In this document: in pieces, positions 22,677 through 34,132 of the stretch
Layout: every line of letters begins with the position of its first letter
Numbering within the stretch: position 1 is the stretch's first letter
DNA from: Actinernus sp. WN-2022
Taxonomy: Eukaryota > Cnidaria > Anthozoa > Actiniaria > Actinernidae
Assembly (NCBI GenBank): GCA_030867875.1
Contig: JAOWCC010001589.1
Coordinates: 140,279,745 to 140,343,744 of the forward strand
Reading direction: 5' to 3'
Length of the DNA: 64,000 nt
Notes under the pieces: generated by a model
Databases searched by the model: none
What the model saw: only the letters and a program-made list of their open reading frames with translations
Told to the model about the DNA's origin: nothing
Made by a program: the position numbers and the translations under genes

Positions 22677-23360
22677 AGGCAAAAAATGTCAGATTTCTGA
22701 CAAAAACTAAAAAACCACTCAATATGCTTCAAAACGATGGCAAACAATCTGCTGATAGTTAACAGACATGATTGGATTAAGTTGGAGAAAGAAATGAAGA
22801 AAAAAATCAACATCTTCAAAAATGGTCAAATCTGTATTTTTTTCACCAGACCGGGTAGGCAAAAAATATCAGATTTCTGACAAAAACTAAAAAACCACTC
22901 AATATGCTTCAAAATGATGGCCAACAATCTGCTGATAGTTTCCAGACATGAATGGATTATGTTGGAGAAAGAATTGGAGAAAAAAATCAACATCTTCAAA
23001 AATGGTCAAATCTGTATTTTTTGGACCAGACCGGGTAGGCAAAAAATATCAGATTTCTGACAAAAACTAAAAAACCACTCAATATGCTTCAAAATGTTGG
23101 CAAACAATCTCCTGGTAGCTTGAGAACACAAATGGAGAAAGAATTGAAAAAAAAAAATCAACATCTTCAAAAATGGTCAAATCTGTATTTTTTTGACCAG
23201 AGCGGGTAGGCAAAAAATGTCAGATTTCTGACAAAAACTAAAAAACCACTCAATATGCTTCAAAAGGTTGGCAAACAATCTCCTGGTAGCTTGAGAACAG
23301 AAATGGAGAAAGAATTGAAGAAAAAAATCAACATCTTCAAAAATGGTCAAATCTGTATTT

Positions 23361-23377
23361 TTTCGACCAGACCGGGT
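23361..23377 (+). other. CENP-B-box-like motif 6
   Basis: Same 17-mer, 1,752 bp after motif 3. Confidence 0.55.
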
Positions 23378-24330
23378 AGGCAAAAAATGTCAGATTTCTG
23401 ACAAAAACTAAAAAACCACTCAATATGCTTCAAAACGATGGCAAACAATCTGCTGATAGTTAACAGACATGATTGGATTAAGTTGGAGAAAGAAATGAAG
23501 AAAAAAATCAACATCTTCAAAAATGGTCAAATCTGTATTTTTTTCACCAGACCGGGTAGGCAAAAAATATCAGATTTCTGACAAAAACTAAAAAACCACT
23601 CAATATGCTTCAAAATGATGGCCAACAATCTGCTGATAGTTTCCAGACATGAATGGATTATGTTGGAGAAAGAATTGGAGAAAAAAAATCAACATCTTCA
23701 AAAATGGTCAAATCTGTATTTTTTGGACCAGACCGGGTAGGCAAAAAATATCAGATTTCTGACAAAAACTAAAAAACCACTCAATATGCTTCAAAATGTT
23801 GGCAAACAATCTCCTGGTAGCTTGAGAACACAAATGTAGAAAGAATTGAAGAAAAAAATCAACATCTTCAAAAATGGTCAAATCTGTATTTTTTGACCAG
23901 ACCGGGTAGGCAAAAAATGTCAGATTTCTGACAAAAACTAAAAAACCACTCAATATGCTTCAAAACGATGGCAAACAATCTGCTGATAGTTAACAGACAT
24001 GATTGGATTAAGTTGGAGAAAGAAATGAAGAAAAAAATCAACATCTTCAAAAATGGTCAAATCTGTATTTTTTGGACCAGACCGGGTAGGCAAAAATATC
24101 AGATTTCTGACAAAAACTAAAAAACCACTCAACATGCTTCAAAAGGTTGGCAAACAATCTCCTGGTAGCTTGAGAACAGAAATGGAGAAAGAATTGAAGA
24201 AAAAACTCAACATCTTCAAAAATGGTCAAATCTGTATTTTTTGGACCAGACCGGGTAGGCGAAAAATCTCAGATTTCTGACAAAAACTAAAAAACCACTC
24301 AAAATGCTTCAAAATGATGGCAAACAATCT

Positions 24331-24500
24331 CCTGGTAGCTTCAGAACACAAATGAAATAAGTTGGAGAAAGAATAACAAAAATGCATACTTCACATAAAA
24401 TTTAGAGTTTCATGTTTGCACTTACCTCAATTTAGGTCTCCCAACACCTAAACTTGCCCAGAACCAAGCCATTCTGTCCACAAGCACTTCACATCTTTAT
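24331..24500 (+). repeat. X block 14
   Basis: 170 bp; common form; first X after the X-free domain. Confidence 0.9.
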
Positions 24501-25380
24501 CCTGGTAGCATCAGAACACCAATGGATTAAGTTGGAGAAAGAAATGAAGAAAAAAATCAACATCTTCAAAAATGGTCAAATCTGTATTTTTTTCACCAGA
24601 CCGGGTAGTCAAAAAATATCAGATTTCTGACAAAAACTAAAAAACCACTCAATATGCTTCAAAATGATGGCCAACAATCTGCTGATAGTTTCCAGACATG
24701 AATGGATTATGTTGGAGAAAGAATTGGATAAAAAAATCAACATCTTCAAAAATGGTCAAATCTGTATTTTTTGGACCAGACCGGGTAGGCAAAAAATATC
24801 AGATTTCTGACAAAAACTAAAAAACCACTCAATATGCTTCAAAATGTTGGCAAACAATCTCCTGGTAGCTTGAGAACACAAATGTAGAAAGAATTGAAGA
24901 AAAAAATCAACATCTTCAAAAATGGTCAAATCTGTATTTTTTTGACCAGACCGGGTAGGCAAAAAATGTCAGATTTCTGACAAAAACTAAAAAACCACTC
25001 AATATGCTTCAAAACGATGGCAAACAATCTGCTGATAGTTAACAGACATGATTGGATTAAGTTGGAGAAAGAAATGAAGAAAAAAATCAACATCTTCAAA
25101 AATGGTCAAATCTGTATTTTTTGGACCAGACCGGGTAGGCAAAAAATATCAGATTTCTGACAAAAACTAAAAAACCACTCAACATGCTTCAAAAGGTTGG
25201 CAAACAATCTCCTGGCAGCTTGAGAACAGAAATGGATAAAGAATTGAAGAAAAAACTCAACATCTTCAAAAATGGTCAAATCTGTATTTTTTGGACCAGA
25301 CCGGGTAGGCGAAAAATCTCAGATTTCTGACAAAAACTAAAAAACCACTCAAAATGCTTCAAAAGGTTCGCAAACAATCT

Positions 25381-25550
25381 CCTTGTAGCTTCAGAACACA
25401 AATGAAATAAGTTGGAGAAAGAATAACAAAAATGCATACTTCACATAAAATTTAGAGTTTCATGTTTGCACTTACCTCAATTTAGGTCTCCCAACACCTA
25501 AACTTGCCCAGAACCAAGCCATTCTGTCCACAAGCACTTCACATCTTTAT
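25381..25550 (+). repeat. X block 15
   Basis: 170 bp; 'ccttgtag' start, preceded by the private 'ggttcgcaaac'; hairpin intact. Confidence 0.9.
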
Positions 25551-25730
25551 CCTGGTAGCATCAGAACACCAATGGATTAAGTTGGAGAAAGAAATGAAGA
25601 AATAAATCAACATCTTCAAAAATGGTCAAATCTGTATTTTTTGGACCAGACCGGGTAGGCAAAAAATATCAGATTTCTGACAAAAACTAAAAAAACACTC
25701 AATATGCTTCAAAAGGTTGGCAAACAATCT

Positions 25731-25900
25731 CCTTGTAGCTTCAGAACACAAATGAAATAAGTTGGAGAAAGAATAACAAAAATGCATACTTCACATAAAA
25801 TTTAGAGTTTCATGTTTGCACTTACCTCAATTTAGGTCTCCCAACACCTAAACTTGCCCAGAACCAAGCCATTCTGTCCACAAGCACTTCACATCTTTAT
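25731..25900 (+). repeat. X block 16
   Basis: 170 bp; 'ccttgtag' start; 350 bp after block 15; followed by 'aaataaatcaac'. Confidence 0.9.
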
Positions 25901-26080
25901 CCTGGTAGCATCAGAACACCAATGGATTAAGTTGGAGAAAGAAATGAAGAAATAAATCAACATCTTCAAAAATGGTCAAATCTGTATTTTTTGGACCAGA
26001 CCGGGTAGGCAAAAAATATCAGATTTCTGACAAAAACTAAAAAAACACTCAATATGCTTCAAAAGGTTGGCAAACAATCT

Positions 26081-26250
26081 CCTTGTAGCTTCAGAACACA
26101 AATGAAATAAGTTGGAGAAAGAATAACAAAAATGCATACTTCACATAAAATTTAGAGTTTCATGTTTGCACTTACCTCAATTTAGGTCTCCCAACACCTA
26201 AACTTGCCCAGAACCAAGCCATTCTGTCCACAAGCACTTCACATCTTTAT
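26081..26250 (+). repeat. X block 17
   Basis: 170 bp; 'ccttgtag' start; third of the 350-bp series; followed by 'gaattgaag'. Confidence 0.9.
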
Positions 26251-27140
26251 CCTGGTAGCATCAGAACACCAATGGATTAAGTTGGAGAAAGAATTGAAGA
26301 AAAAAATCAACATCTTCAAAAATGGTCAAATCTGTATTTTTTTGACCAGACCGGGTAGGCAAAAAATGTCAGATTTCTGACAAAAACTAAAAAACCACTC
26401 AATATGCTTCAAAACGATGGCAAACAATCTGCTGATAGTTAACAGACATGATTGGATTAAGTTGGAGAAAGAAATGAAGAAAAAAATCAACATCTTCAAA
26501 AATGGTCAAATCTGTATTTTTTTGACCAGACCGGGTAGGCAAAAAATGTCAGATTTCTGACAAAAACTAAAAAACCACTCAATATGCTCCAAAACGATGG
26601 CAAACAATCTGCTGATAGTTAACAGACATGATTGGATTAAGTTGGAGAAAGAAATGAAGAAAAAAATCAACATCTTCAAAAATGGTCAAATCTGTATTTT
26701 TTGGACCAGACCGGGTAGGCAAAAAATATCAGATTTCTGACAAAAACTAAAAAACCACTCAATATGCTTCAAAACGATGGCAAACAATCTGCTAATAGTT
26801 AACAGACATGATTGGATTAAGTTGGAGAAAGAAATGAAGAAAAAAATCAACATCTTCAAAAATGGTCAAATCTGTATTTTTTGGACCAGACCGGGTAGGC
26901 AAAAAATATCAGATTTCTGACAAAAACTAAAAAACCACTCAACATGCTTCAAAAGGTTGGCAAACAATCTCCTGGTAGCTTGAGAACAGAAATGGAGAAA
27001 GAATTGAAGAAAAAACTCAACATCTTCAAAAATGGTCAAATCTGTATTTTTTGGACCAGACCGGGTAGGCGAAAAATCTCAGATTTCTGACAAAAACTAA
27101 AAAACCACTCAAAATGCTTCAAAATGATGGCAAACAATCT

Positions 27141-27310
27141 CCTGGTAGCTTCAGAACACAAATGAAATAAGTTGGAGAAAGAATAACAAAAATGCATACT
27201 TCACATAAAATTTAGAGTTTCATGTTTGCACTTACCTCAATTTAGGTCTCCCAACACCTAAACTTGCCCAGAACCAAGCCATTCTGTCCACAAGCACTTC
27301 ACATCTTTAT
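27141..27310 (+). repeat. X block 18
   Basis: 170 bp; common form. Its 26,706-bp shifted counterpart (53,847) carries 'tttcgtg'; this one has 'tttcatg'. Confidence 0.9.
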
Positions 27311-28020
27311 CCTGGTAGCATCAGAACACCAATGGATTAAGTTGGAGAAAGAAATGAAGAAAAAAATCAACATCTTCAAAAATGGTCAAATCTGTATTTT
27401 TTTCACCAGACCGGGTAGGCAAAAAATGTCAGATTTCTGACAAAAACTAAAAAACCACTCAATATGCTTCAAAACGATGGCAAACAATCTGCTGATAGTT
27501 AACAGACATGATTGGATTAAGTTGGAGAAAGAAATGAAGAAAAAAATCAACATCTTCAAAAATGGTCAAATCTGTATTTTTTTGACCAGACCGGGTAGGC
27601 AAAAAATGTCAGATTTCTGACAAAAACTAAAAAACCACTCAATATGCTTCAAAACGATGGCAAACAATCTGCTGATAGTTAACAGACATGATTGGATTAA
27701 GTTGGAGAAAGAAATGAAGAAAAAAAGCAACATCTTCAAAAATGGTCAAATCTGTATTTTTTGGACCAGACCGGGTAGGCAAAAAATATCAGATTTCTGA
27801 CAAAAACTAAAAAACCACTCAACATGCTTCAAAAGGTTGGCAAACAATCTCCTGGTAGCTTGAGAACAGAAATGGAGAAAGAATTGAAGAAAAAACTCAA
27901 CATCTTCAAAAATGGTCAAATCTGTATTTTTTGGACCAGACCGGGTAGGCGAAAAATCTCAGATTTCTGACAAAAACTAAAAAAACACTCAAAATGCTTC
28001 AAAATGATGGCAAACAATCT

Positions 28021-28190
28021 CCTGGTAGCTTCAGAACACAAATGAAATAAGTTGGAGAAAGAATAACAAAAATGCATACTTCACATAAAATTTAGAGTTT
28101 CATGTTTGCACTTACCTCAATTTAGGTCTCCCAACACCTAAACTTGCCCAGAACCAAGCCATTCTGTCCACAAGCACTTCACATCTTTAT
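28021..28190 (+). repeat. X block 19
   Basis: 170 bp; common form; first of three X blocks spaced 520 bp apart. Confidence 0.9.
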
Positions 28191-28540
28191 CCTGGTAGCA
28201 TCAGAACACCAATGGATTAAGTTGGAGAAAGAAATGAAGAAAAAAATCAACATCTTCAAAAATGGTCAAATCTGTATTTTTTTCACCAGACCGGGTAGGC
28301 AAAAAATATCAGATTTCTGACAAAAACTAAAAAACCACTCAACATGCTTCAAAAGGTTGGCAAACAATCTCCTGGTAGCTTGAGAACAGAAATGGAGAAA
28401 GAATTGAAGAAAAAACTCAACATCTTCAAAAATGGTCAAATCTGTATTTTTTGGACCAGACCGGGTAGGCGAAAAATCTCAGATTTCTGACAAAAACTAA
28501 AAAACCACTCAAAATGCTTCAAAATGATGGCAAACAATCT

Positions 28541-28710
28541 CCTGGTAGCTTCAGAACACAAATGAAATAAGTTGGAGAAAGAATAACAAAAATGCATACT
28601 TCACATAAAATTTAGAGTTTCATGTTTGCACTTACCTCAATTTAGGTCTCCCAACACCTAAACTTGCCCAGAACCAAGCCATTCTGTCCACAAGCACTTC
28701 ACATCTTTAT
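28541..28710 (+). repeat. X block 20
   Basis: 170 bp; second of the 520-bp series (X, A-like unit, B unit). Confidence 0.9.
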
Positions 28711-29060
28711 CCTGGTAGCATCAGAACACCAATGGATTAAGTTGGAGAAAGAAATGAAGAAAAAAATCAACATCTTCAAAAATGGTCAAATCTGTATTTT
28801 TTTCACCAGACCGGGTAGGCAAAAAATATCAGATTTCTGACAAAAACTAAAAAACCACTCAACATGCTTCAAAAGGTTGGCAAACAATCTCCTGGTAGCT
28901 TGAGAACAGAAATGGAGAAAGAATTGAAGAAAAAACTCAACATCTTCAAAAATGGTCAAATCTGTATTTTTTGGACCAGACCGGGTAGGCGAAAAATCTC
29001 AGATTTCTGACAAAAACTAAAAAACCACTCAAAATGCTTCAAAATGATGGCAAACAATCT

Positions 29061-29230
29061 CCTGGTAGCTTCAGAACACAAATGAAATAAGTTGGAGAAA
29101 GAATAACAAAAATGCATACTTCACATAAAATTTAGAGTTTCATGTTTGCACTTACCTCAATTTAGGTCTCCCAACACCTAAACTTGCCCAGAACCAAGCC
29201 ATTCTGTCCACAAGCACTTCACATCTTTAT
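29061..29230 (+). repeat. X block 21
   Basis: 170 bp; third of the 520-bp series; followed by the private 'ctgaaaaaactaaa' monomer near 29,358. Confidence 0.9.
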
Positions 29231-29650
29231 CCTGGTAGCATCAGAACACCAATGGATTAAGTTGGAGAAAGAAATGAAGAAAAAAATCAACATCTTCAAA
29301 AATGGTCAAATCTGTATTTTTTTCACCAGACCGGGTAGGCAAAAAATATCAGATTTCTGAAAAAACTAAAAAACCACTCAATATGCTTCAAAATGATGGC
29401 CAACAATCTGCTGATAGTTTCCAGACATGAATGGATTACGTTGGAGAAAGAATTGGAGAAAAAAAATCAACATCTTCAAAAATGGTCAAATCTGTATTTT
29501 TTGGACCAGACCGGGTAGGCAAAAAATATCAGATTTCTGACAAAAACTAAAAAACCACTCAATATGCTTCAAAAGGTTGGCAAACAATCTCCTGGTAGCT
29601 TGAGAACAGAAATGGAGAAAGAATTGAAGAAAAAAATCAACATCTTCAAA

Positions 29651-29820
29651 AATGGTCAAATCTGTATTTTTTGGACCAGACCGGGTAGGCAAAAAATATC
29701 AGATTTCTGACAAAAACTAAAAAACCACTCAATATGCTTCAAAAGGTTGGCAAACAATCTCCTGGTAGCTTGAGAACAGAAATGGAGAAAGAATTGAAGA
29801 AAAAAATCAACATCTTCAAA
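29651..29820 (+). repeat. Representative type B monomer (170 bp)
   Basis: One landmark-to-landmark unit of exactly 170 bp. It differs from type A in carrying 'aaaggttggcaaac', then 'cctggtagcttgag', and in lacking 10 bp (equivalent to 'attaagttgg') between 'atgg' and 'agaaag'. The missing segment lies between short 'gg' direct repeats, so a slippage or unequal-exchange deletion is the simplest origin. Type B normally occurs next to X blocks or between type A units. Confidence 0.93.
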
Positions 29821-30110
29821 AATGGCCAAATCTGTATTTTTTGGACCAGACCGGGTAGGCAAAAAATATCAGATTTCTGACAAAAACTAAAAAAACACTC
29901 AATATGCTTCAAAATGATGGCAAACAATCTGTGATAGTTAACAGACATGATTGGATTAAGTTGGAGAAAGAAATGAAGAAAAAAAATCAACATCTTCAAA
30001 AATGGTCAAATCTGTATTTTTTTGACCAGAACGGGTAGGCAAAAAATATCAGATTTCTGACAAAAACTAAAAAACCACTCAAAATGCTTCAAAATGATGG
30101 CAAACAATCT

Positions 30111-30280
30111 CCTTGTAGCTTCAGAACACAAATGAAATAAGTTGGAGAAAGAATAACAAAAATGCATACTTCACATAAAATTTAGAGTTTCATGTTTGCA
30201 CTTACCTCAATGTAGGTCTCCCAACACCTAAACTTGCCCAGAACCAAGCCATTCTGTCCACAAGCACTTCACATCTTTAT
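30111..30280 (+). repeat. X block 22
   Basis: 170 bp; 'ccttgtag' start and 'tgtagg'. Confidence 0.9.
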
Positions 30281-32573
30281 CCTGGTAGCATCAGAACACC
30301 AATGGATTAAGTTGGAGAAAGAAATGAAGAAAAAAATCAACATCTTCAAAAATGGGTCAAATCTGTATTTTTTGGACCAGACCGGGTAGGCAAAAAATAT
30401 CAGATTTCTGACAAAAACTAAAAAACCACTCAATATGCTTCAAAATGATGGCCAACAATCTGCTGATAGTTTCCAGACATGAATGGATTATGTTGGAGAA
30501 AGAATTGGAGAAAAAAATCAACATCTTCAAAAATGGTCAAATCTGTATTTTTTGGACCAGACCGGGTAGGCAAAAAATATCAGATTTCTGACAAAAACTA
30601 AAAAACCACTCAATATGCTTCAAAATGTTGGCAAACAATCTCCTGGTAGCTTGAGAACACAAATGGAGAAAGAATTGAAGAAAAAAAATCAACATCTTCA
30701 AAAATGGTCAAATCTGTATTTTTTTGACCAGACCGGGTAGGCAAAAAATGTCAGATTTCTGACAAAAACTAAAAAACCACTCAATATGCTTCAAAACGAT
30801 GGCAAACAATCTGCTGATAGTTAACAGACATGATTGGATTAAGTTGGAGAAAGAAATGAAGAAGAAAAATCAACATCTTCAAAAATGGTCAAATCTGAAT
30901 TTTTTTGACCAGACCGGGTAGGCAAAAAATATCAGATTTCTGACAAAAACTAAAAAACAACTCAATATGCTTCAAAATGATGGCCAACAATCTGCTGATA
31001 GTTTCCAGACATGAAAGGATTTTGTTGGAGAAAGAATTGGAGAAAAAAATCAACATCTTCAAAAATGGTCAAATCTGTATTTTTTGGACCAGACCGGGTA
31101 GGCAAAAAATATCAGATTTCTGACAAAAACTAAAAAACCACTCAATATGCTTCAAAATGATGGCAAACAATCTGCTGATAGTTAACAGACATGATTGGAT
31201 TAAGTTGGAGAAAGAATTGAAGAAAAAATTAACATCTTCAAAAATGGTCAAATCTGTATTTTTTGGACCAGACCGGGTAGGCGAAAAATCTCAGATTTCT
31301 GACAAAAACTAAAAAACCACTCAATATGCTTCAAAATGTTGGCAAACAATCTCCTGGTAGCTTGAGAACACAAATGGAGAAAGAATTGAAAAAAAAAAAT
31401 CAACATCTTCAAAAATGGTCAAATCTGTATTTTTTTGACCAGACCGGGTAGGCAAAAAATGTCAGATTTCTGACAAAAACTAAAAAACCACTCAATATGC
31501 TTCAAAAGGTTGGCAAACAATCTCCTGGTAGCTTGAGAACAGAAATGGAGAAAGAATTGAAGAAAAAAATCAACATCTTCAAAAATGGTCAAATCTGTAT
31601 TTTTTGGACCAGACCGGGTAGGCAAAAAATGTCAGATTTCTGACAAAAACTAAAAAACCACTCAATATGCTTCAAAACGATGGCAAACAATCTGCTGATA
31701 GTTAACAGACATGATTGGATTAAGTTGGAGAAAGAAATGAAGAAAAAAATCAACATCTTCAAAAATGGTCAAATCTGTATTTTTTTCACCAGACCGGGTA
31801 GTCAAAAAATATCAGATTTCTGACAAAAACTAAAAAACCACTCAATATGCTTCAAAATGATGGCCAACAATCTGCTGATAGTTTCCAGACATGAATGGAT
31901 TATGTTGGAGAAAGAATTGGAGAAAAAAATCAACATCTTCAAAAATGGTCAAATCTGTATTTTTTTGGACCAGACCGGGTAGGCAAAAAATATCAGATTT
32001 CTGACAAAAACTAAAAAACCACTCAATATGCTTCAAAATGTTGGCAAACAATCTCCTGTTAGCTTGAGAACACAAATGTAGAAAGAATTGAAGAAAAAAA
32101 TCAACATCTTCAAAAATGGTCAAATCTGTATTTTTTTGACCAGACCGGGTAGGCAAAAAATGTCAGATTTCTGACAAAAACTAAAAAACCACTCAATATG
32201 CTTCAAAACGATGGCAAACAATCTGCTGATAGTTAACAGACATGATTGGATTAAGTTGGAGAAAGAAATGAAGAAAAAAATCAACATCTTCAAAAATGGT
32301 CAAATCTGTATTTTTTGGACCAGACCGGGTAGGCAAAAATATCAGATTTCTGACCAAAACTAAAAAACCACTCAACATGCTTCAAAAGGTTGGCAAACAA
32401 TCTCCTGGTAGCTTGAGAACAGAAATGGAGAAAGAATTGAAGAAAAAACTCAACATCTTCAAAAATGGTCAAATCTGTATTTTTTGGACCAGACCGGGTA
32501 GGCGAAAAATCTCAGATTTCTGACAAAAACTAAAAAACCACTCAAAATGCTTCAAAATGATGGCAAACAATCT

Positions 32574-32743
32574 CCTGGTAGCTTCAGAACACAAATGAAA
32601 TAAGTTGGAGAAAGAATAACAAAAATGCATACTTCACATAAAATTTAGAGTTTCATGTTTGCACTTACCTCAATTTAGGTCTCCCAACACCTAAACTTGC
32701 CCAGAACCAAGCCATTCTGTCCACAAGCACTTCACATCTTTAT
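32574..32743 (+). repeat. X block 23
   Basis: 170 bp; counterpart of block 10 (offset 14,536). Confidence 0.9.
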
Positions 32744-33442
32744 CCTGGTAGCATCAGAACACCAATGGATTAAGTTGGAGAAAGAAATGAAGAAAAAAAT
32801 CAACATCTTCAAAAATGGTCAAATCGGTATTTTTTGGACCAGACCGGGTAGGCAAAAAATGTCAGATTTCTGACAAAAACTAAAAAAACGCTCAATATGC
32901 TTCAAAATGATGGCCAACAATCTGCTGATAGTTTCCAGACATGAATGGATTATGTTGGAGAAAGAATTGGAGAAAAAAAATCAACATCTTCAAAAATGGT
33001 CAAATCTGTATTTTTTGGACCAGACCGGGTAGGCAAAAATATCAGATTTCTGACAAAAACTAAAAAACCACTCAACATGCTTCAAAAGGTTGGCAAACAA
33101 TCTCCTGGTAGCTTGAGAACAGAAATGGAGAAAGAATTGAAGAAAAAATCAACATCTTCAAAAATGGTCAAATCTGTATTTTTTGGACCAGACCGGGTAG
33201 GCAAAAAATATCAGATTTCTGACAAAAACTAAAAAACTACTCAACATGCTTCAAAAGGTTGGCAAACAATCTCCTGGTAGCTTGAGAACAGAAATGGAGA
33301 AAGAATTGAAGAAAAAACTCAACATCTTCAAAAATGGTCAAATCTGTATTTTTTGGACCAGACCGGGTAGGCGAAAAATCTCAGATTTCTGACAAAAACT
33401 AAAAAACCACTCAAAATGCTTCAAAATGATGGCAAACAATCT

Positions 33443-33612
33443 CCTGGTAGCTTCAGAACACAAATGAAATAAGTTGGAGAAAGAATAACAAATATGCATA
33501 CTTCACATAAAATTTAGAGTTTCATGTTTGCACTTACCTCAATTTAGGTCTCCCAACACCTAAACTTGCCCAGAACCAAGCCATTCTGTCCACAAGCACT
33601 TCACATCTTTAT
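33443..33612 (+). repeat. X block 24
   Basis: 170 bp; 'aacaaatatgc' variant shared with block 11. Confidence 0.9.
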
Positions 33613-33962
33613 CCTGGTAGCATCAGAACACCAATGGATTATGTTGGAGAAAGAAATGAAGAAAAAAATCAACATCTTCAAAAATGGTCAAATCTGTATT
33701 TTTTGGACCAGACCGGGTAGGCAAAAAATAACAGATTTCTGACAAAAACTAAAAAACCACTCAATATGCTTCAAAAGGTTGGCAAACAATCTCCTGGTAG
33801 CTTGAGAACAGAAATGGAGAAAGAATTGAAGAAAAAAATCAACATCTTCAAAAATGGTCAAATCTGTATTTTTTTTACCAGACCGGGTAGGCAAAAAATA
33901 TCAGATTTCTGACAAAAACTAAAAAAACACTCAAAATGCTTCAAAATGATGGCAAACAATCT

Positions 33963-34132
33963 CCTGGTAGCTTCAGAACACAAATGAAATAAGTTGGAGA
34001 AAGAATAACAAAAATGCATACTTCACATAAAATTTAGAGTTTCATGTTTGCACTTACCTCAATTTAGGTCTCCCAACACCTAAACTTGCCCAGAACCAAG
34101 CCATTCTGTCCACAAGCACTTCACATCTTTAT
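33963..34132 (+). repeat. X block 25
   Basis: 170 bp; copy of block 19 across the 5,942-bp junction. Confidence 0.9.

Larger units (their letters stand above)
20025..23528 (+). repeat. Domain III: X-free block, 1,752-bp tandem duplication
   Basis: Only A and B monomers occur here. Two consecutive copies of 1,752 bp (about 20,025-21,776 and 21,777-23,528) match unit for unit. Inside each, a four-monomer 701-bp repeat occurs almost twice, at about 20,724 and 21,425 and again at about 22,476 and 23,177. The private 'ccagagcgggtagg' variant marks each 701-bp unit. Six of the nine CENP-B-box-like 17-mers of the window lie here. The left limit is fixed by the extra g in 'aatgggtcaaat' near 20,019-20,023, absent from the second copy. 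Confidence 0.83.
23529..27957 (+). repeat. Domain IV: A/B/X array with 350-bp X-bearing units
   Basis: Mixed monomers with five X blocks. Three X blocks with 'ccttgtag' follow each other at 350-bp steps (25,381, 25,731, 26,081), linked by 'gaagaaataaatcaac' variants. The stretch from about 23,950 to the end recurs at an offset of 21,370 to 21,720 in domain VII and 26,706 to 27,586 in domain VIII. Private variants such as 'aaaggttcgcaaac' near 25,363 and 'attggataaaaaaa' near 24,723 are shared among copies. Confidence 0.82.
27958..33899 (+). repeat. Domain V: 5,942-bp tandem duplication, copy 1
   Basis: All landmarks and private variants recur exactly 5,942 bp downstream, with no difference that I noticed. 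Before 27,958 the sequence reads 'ggcgaaaaatctc', while the matching point before 33,900 reads 'ggcaaaaaata', which fixes the left edge. The copy opens with 520-bp X-bearing trimers, continues through two 170-bp type B units in tandem near 29,486-29,860, and ends with a copy of domain II. Confidence 0.88.

Noticed and set aside
25363..25376. RNA polymerase III B box in 'ggttcgcaaac'
   Set aside because: Only the first six bases agree with GGTTCGANTCC, there is no A box at a suitable distance, and no tRNA-like fold is visible.
25600..25612. Polyadenylation signal AATAAA in 'gaagaaataaatc' units
   Set aside because: A one-base variant of an A-rich segment in repeat DNA with no transcript evidence; expected by chance.
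28110..28187. X core as an annotated gene exon or pseudogene
   Set aside because: The donor consensus and a 24-codon frame are suggestive only; no protein family is recognisable and no acceptor or second exon is present, so it is reported as a finding, not as a gene.
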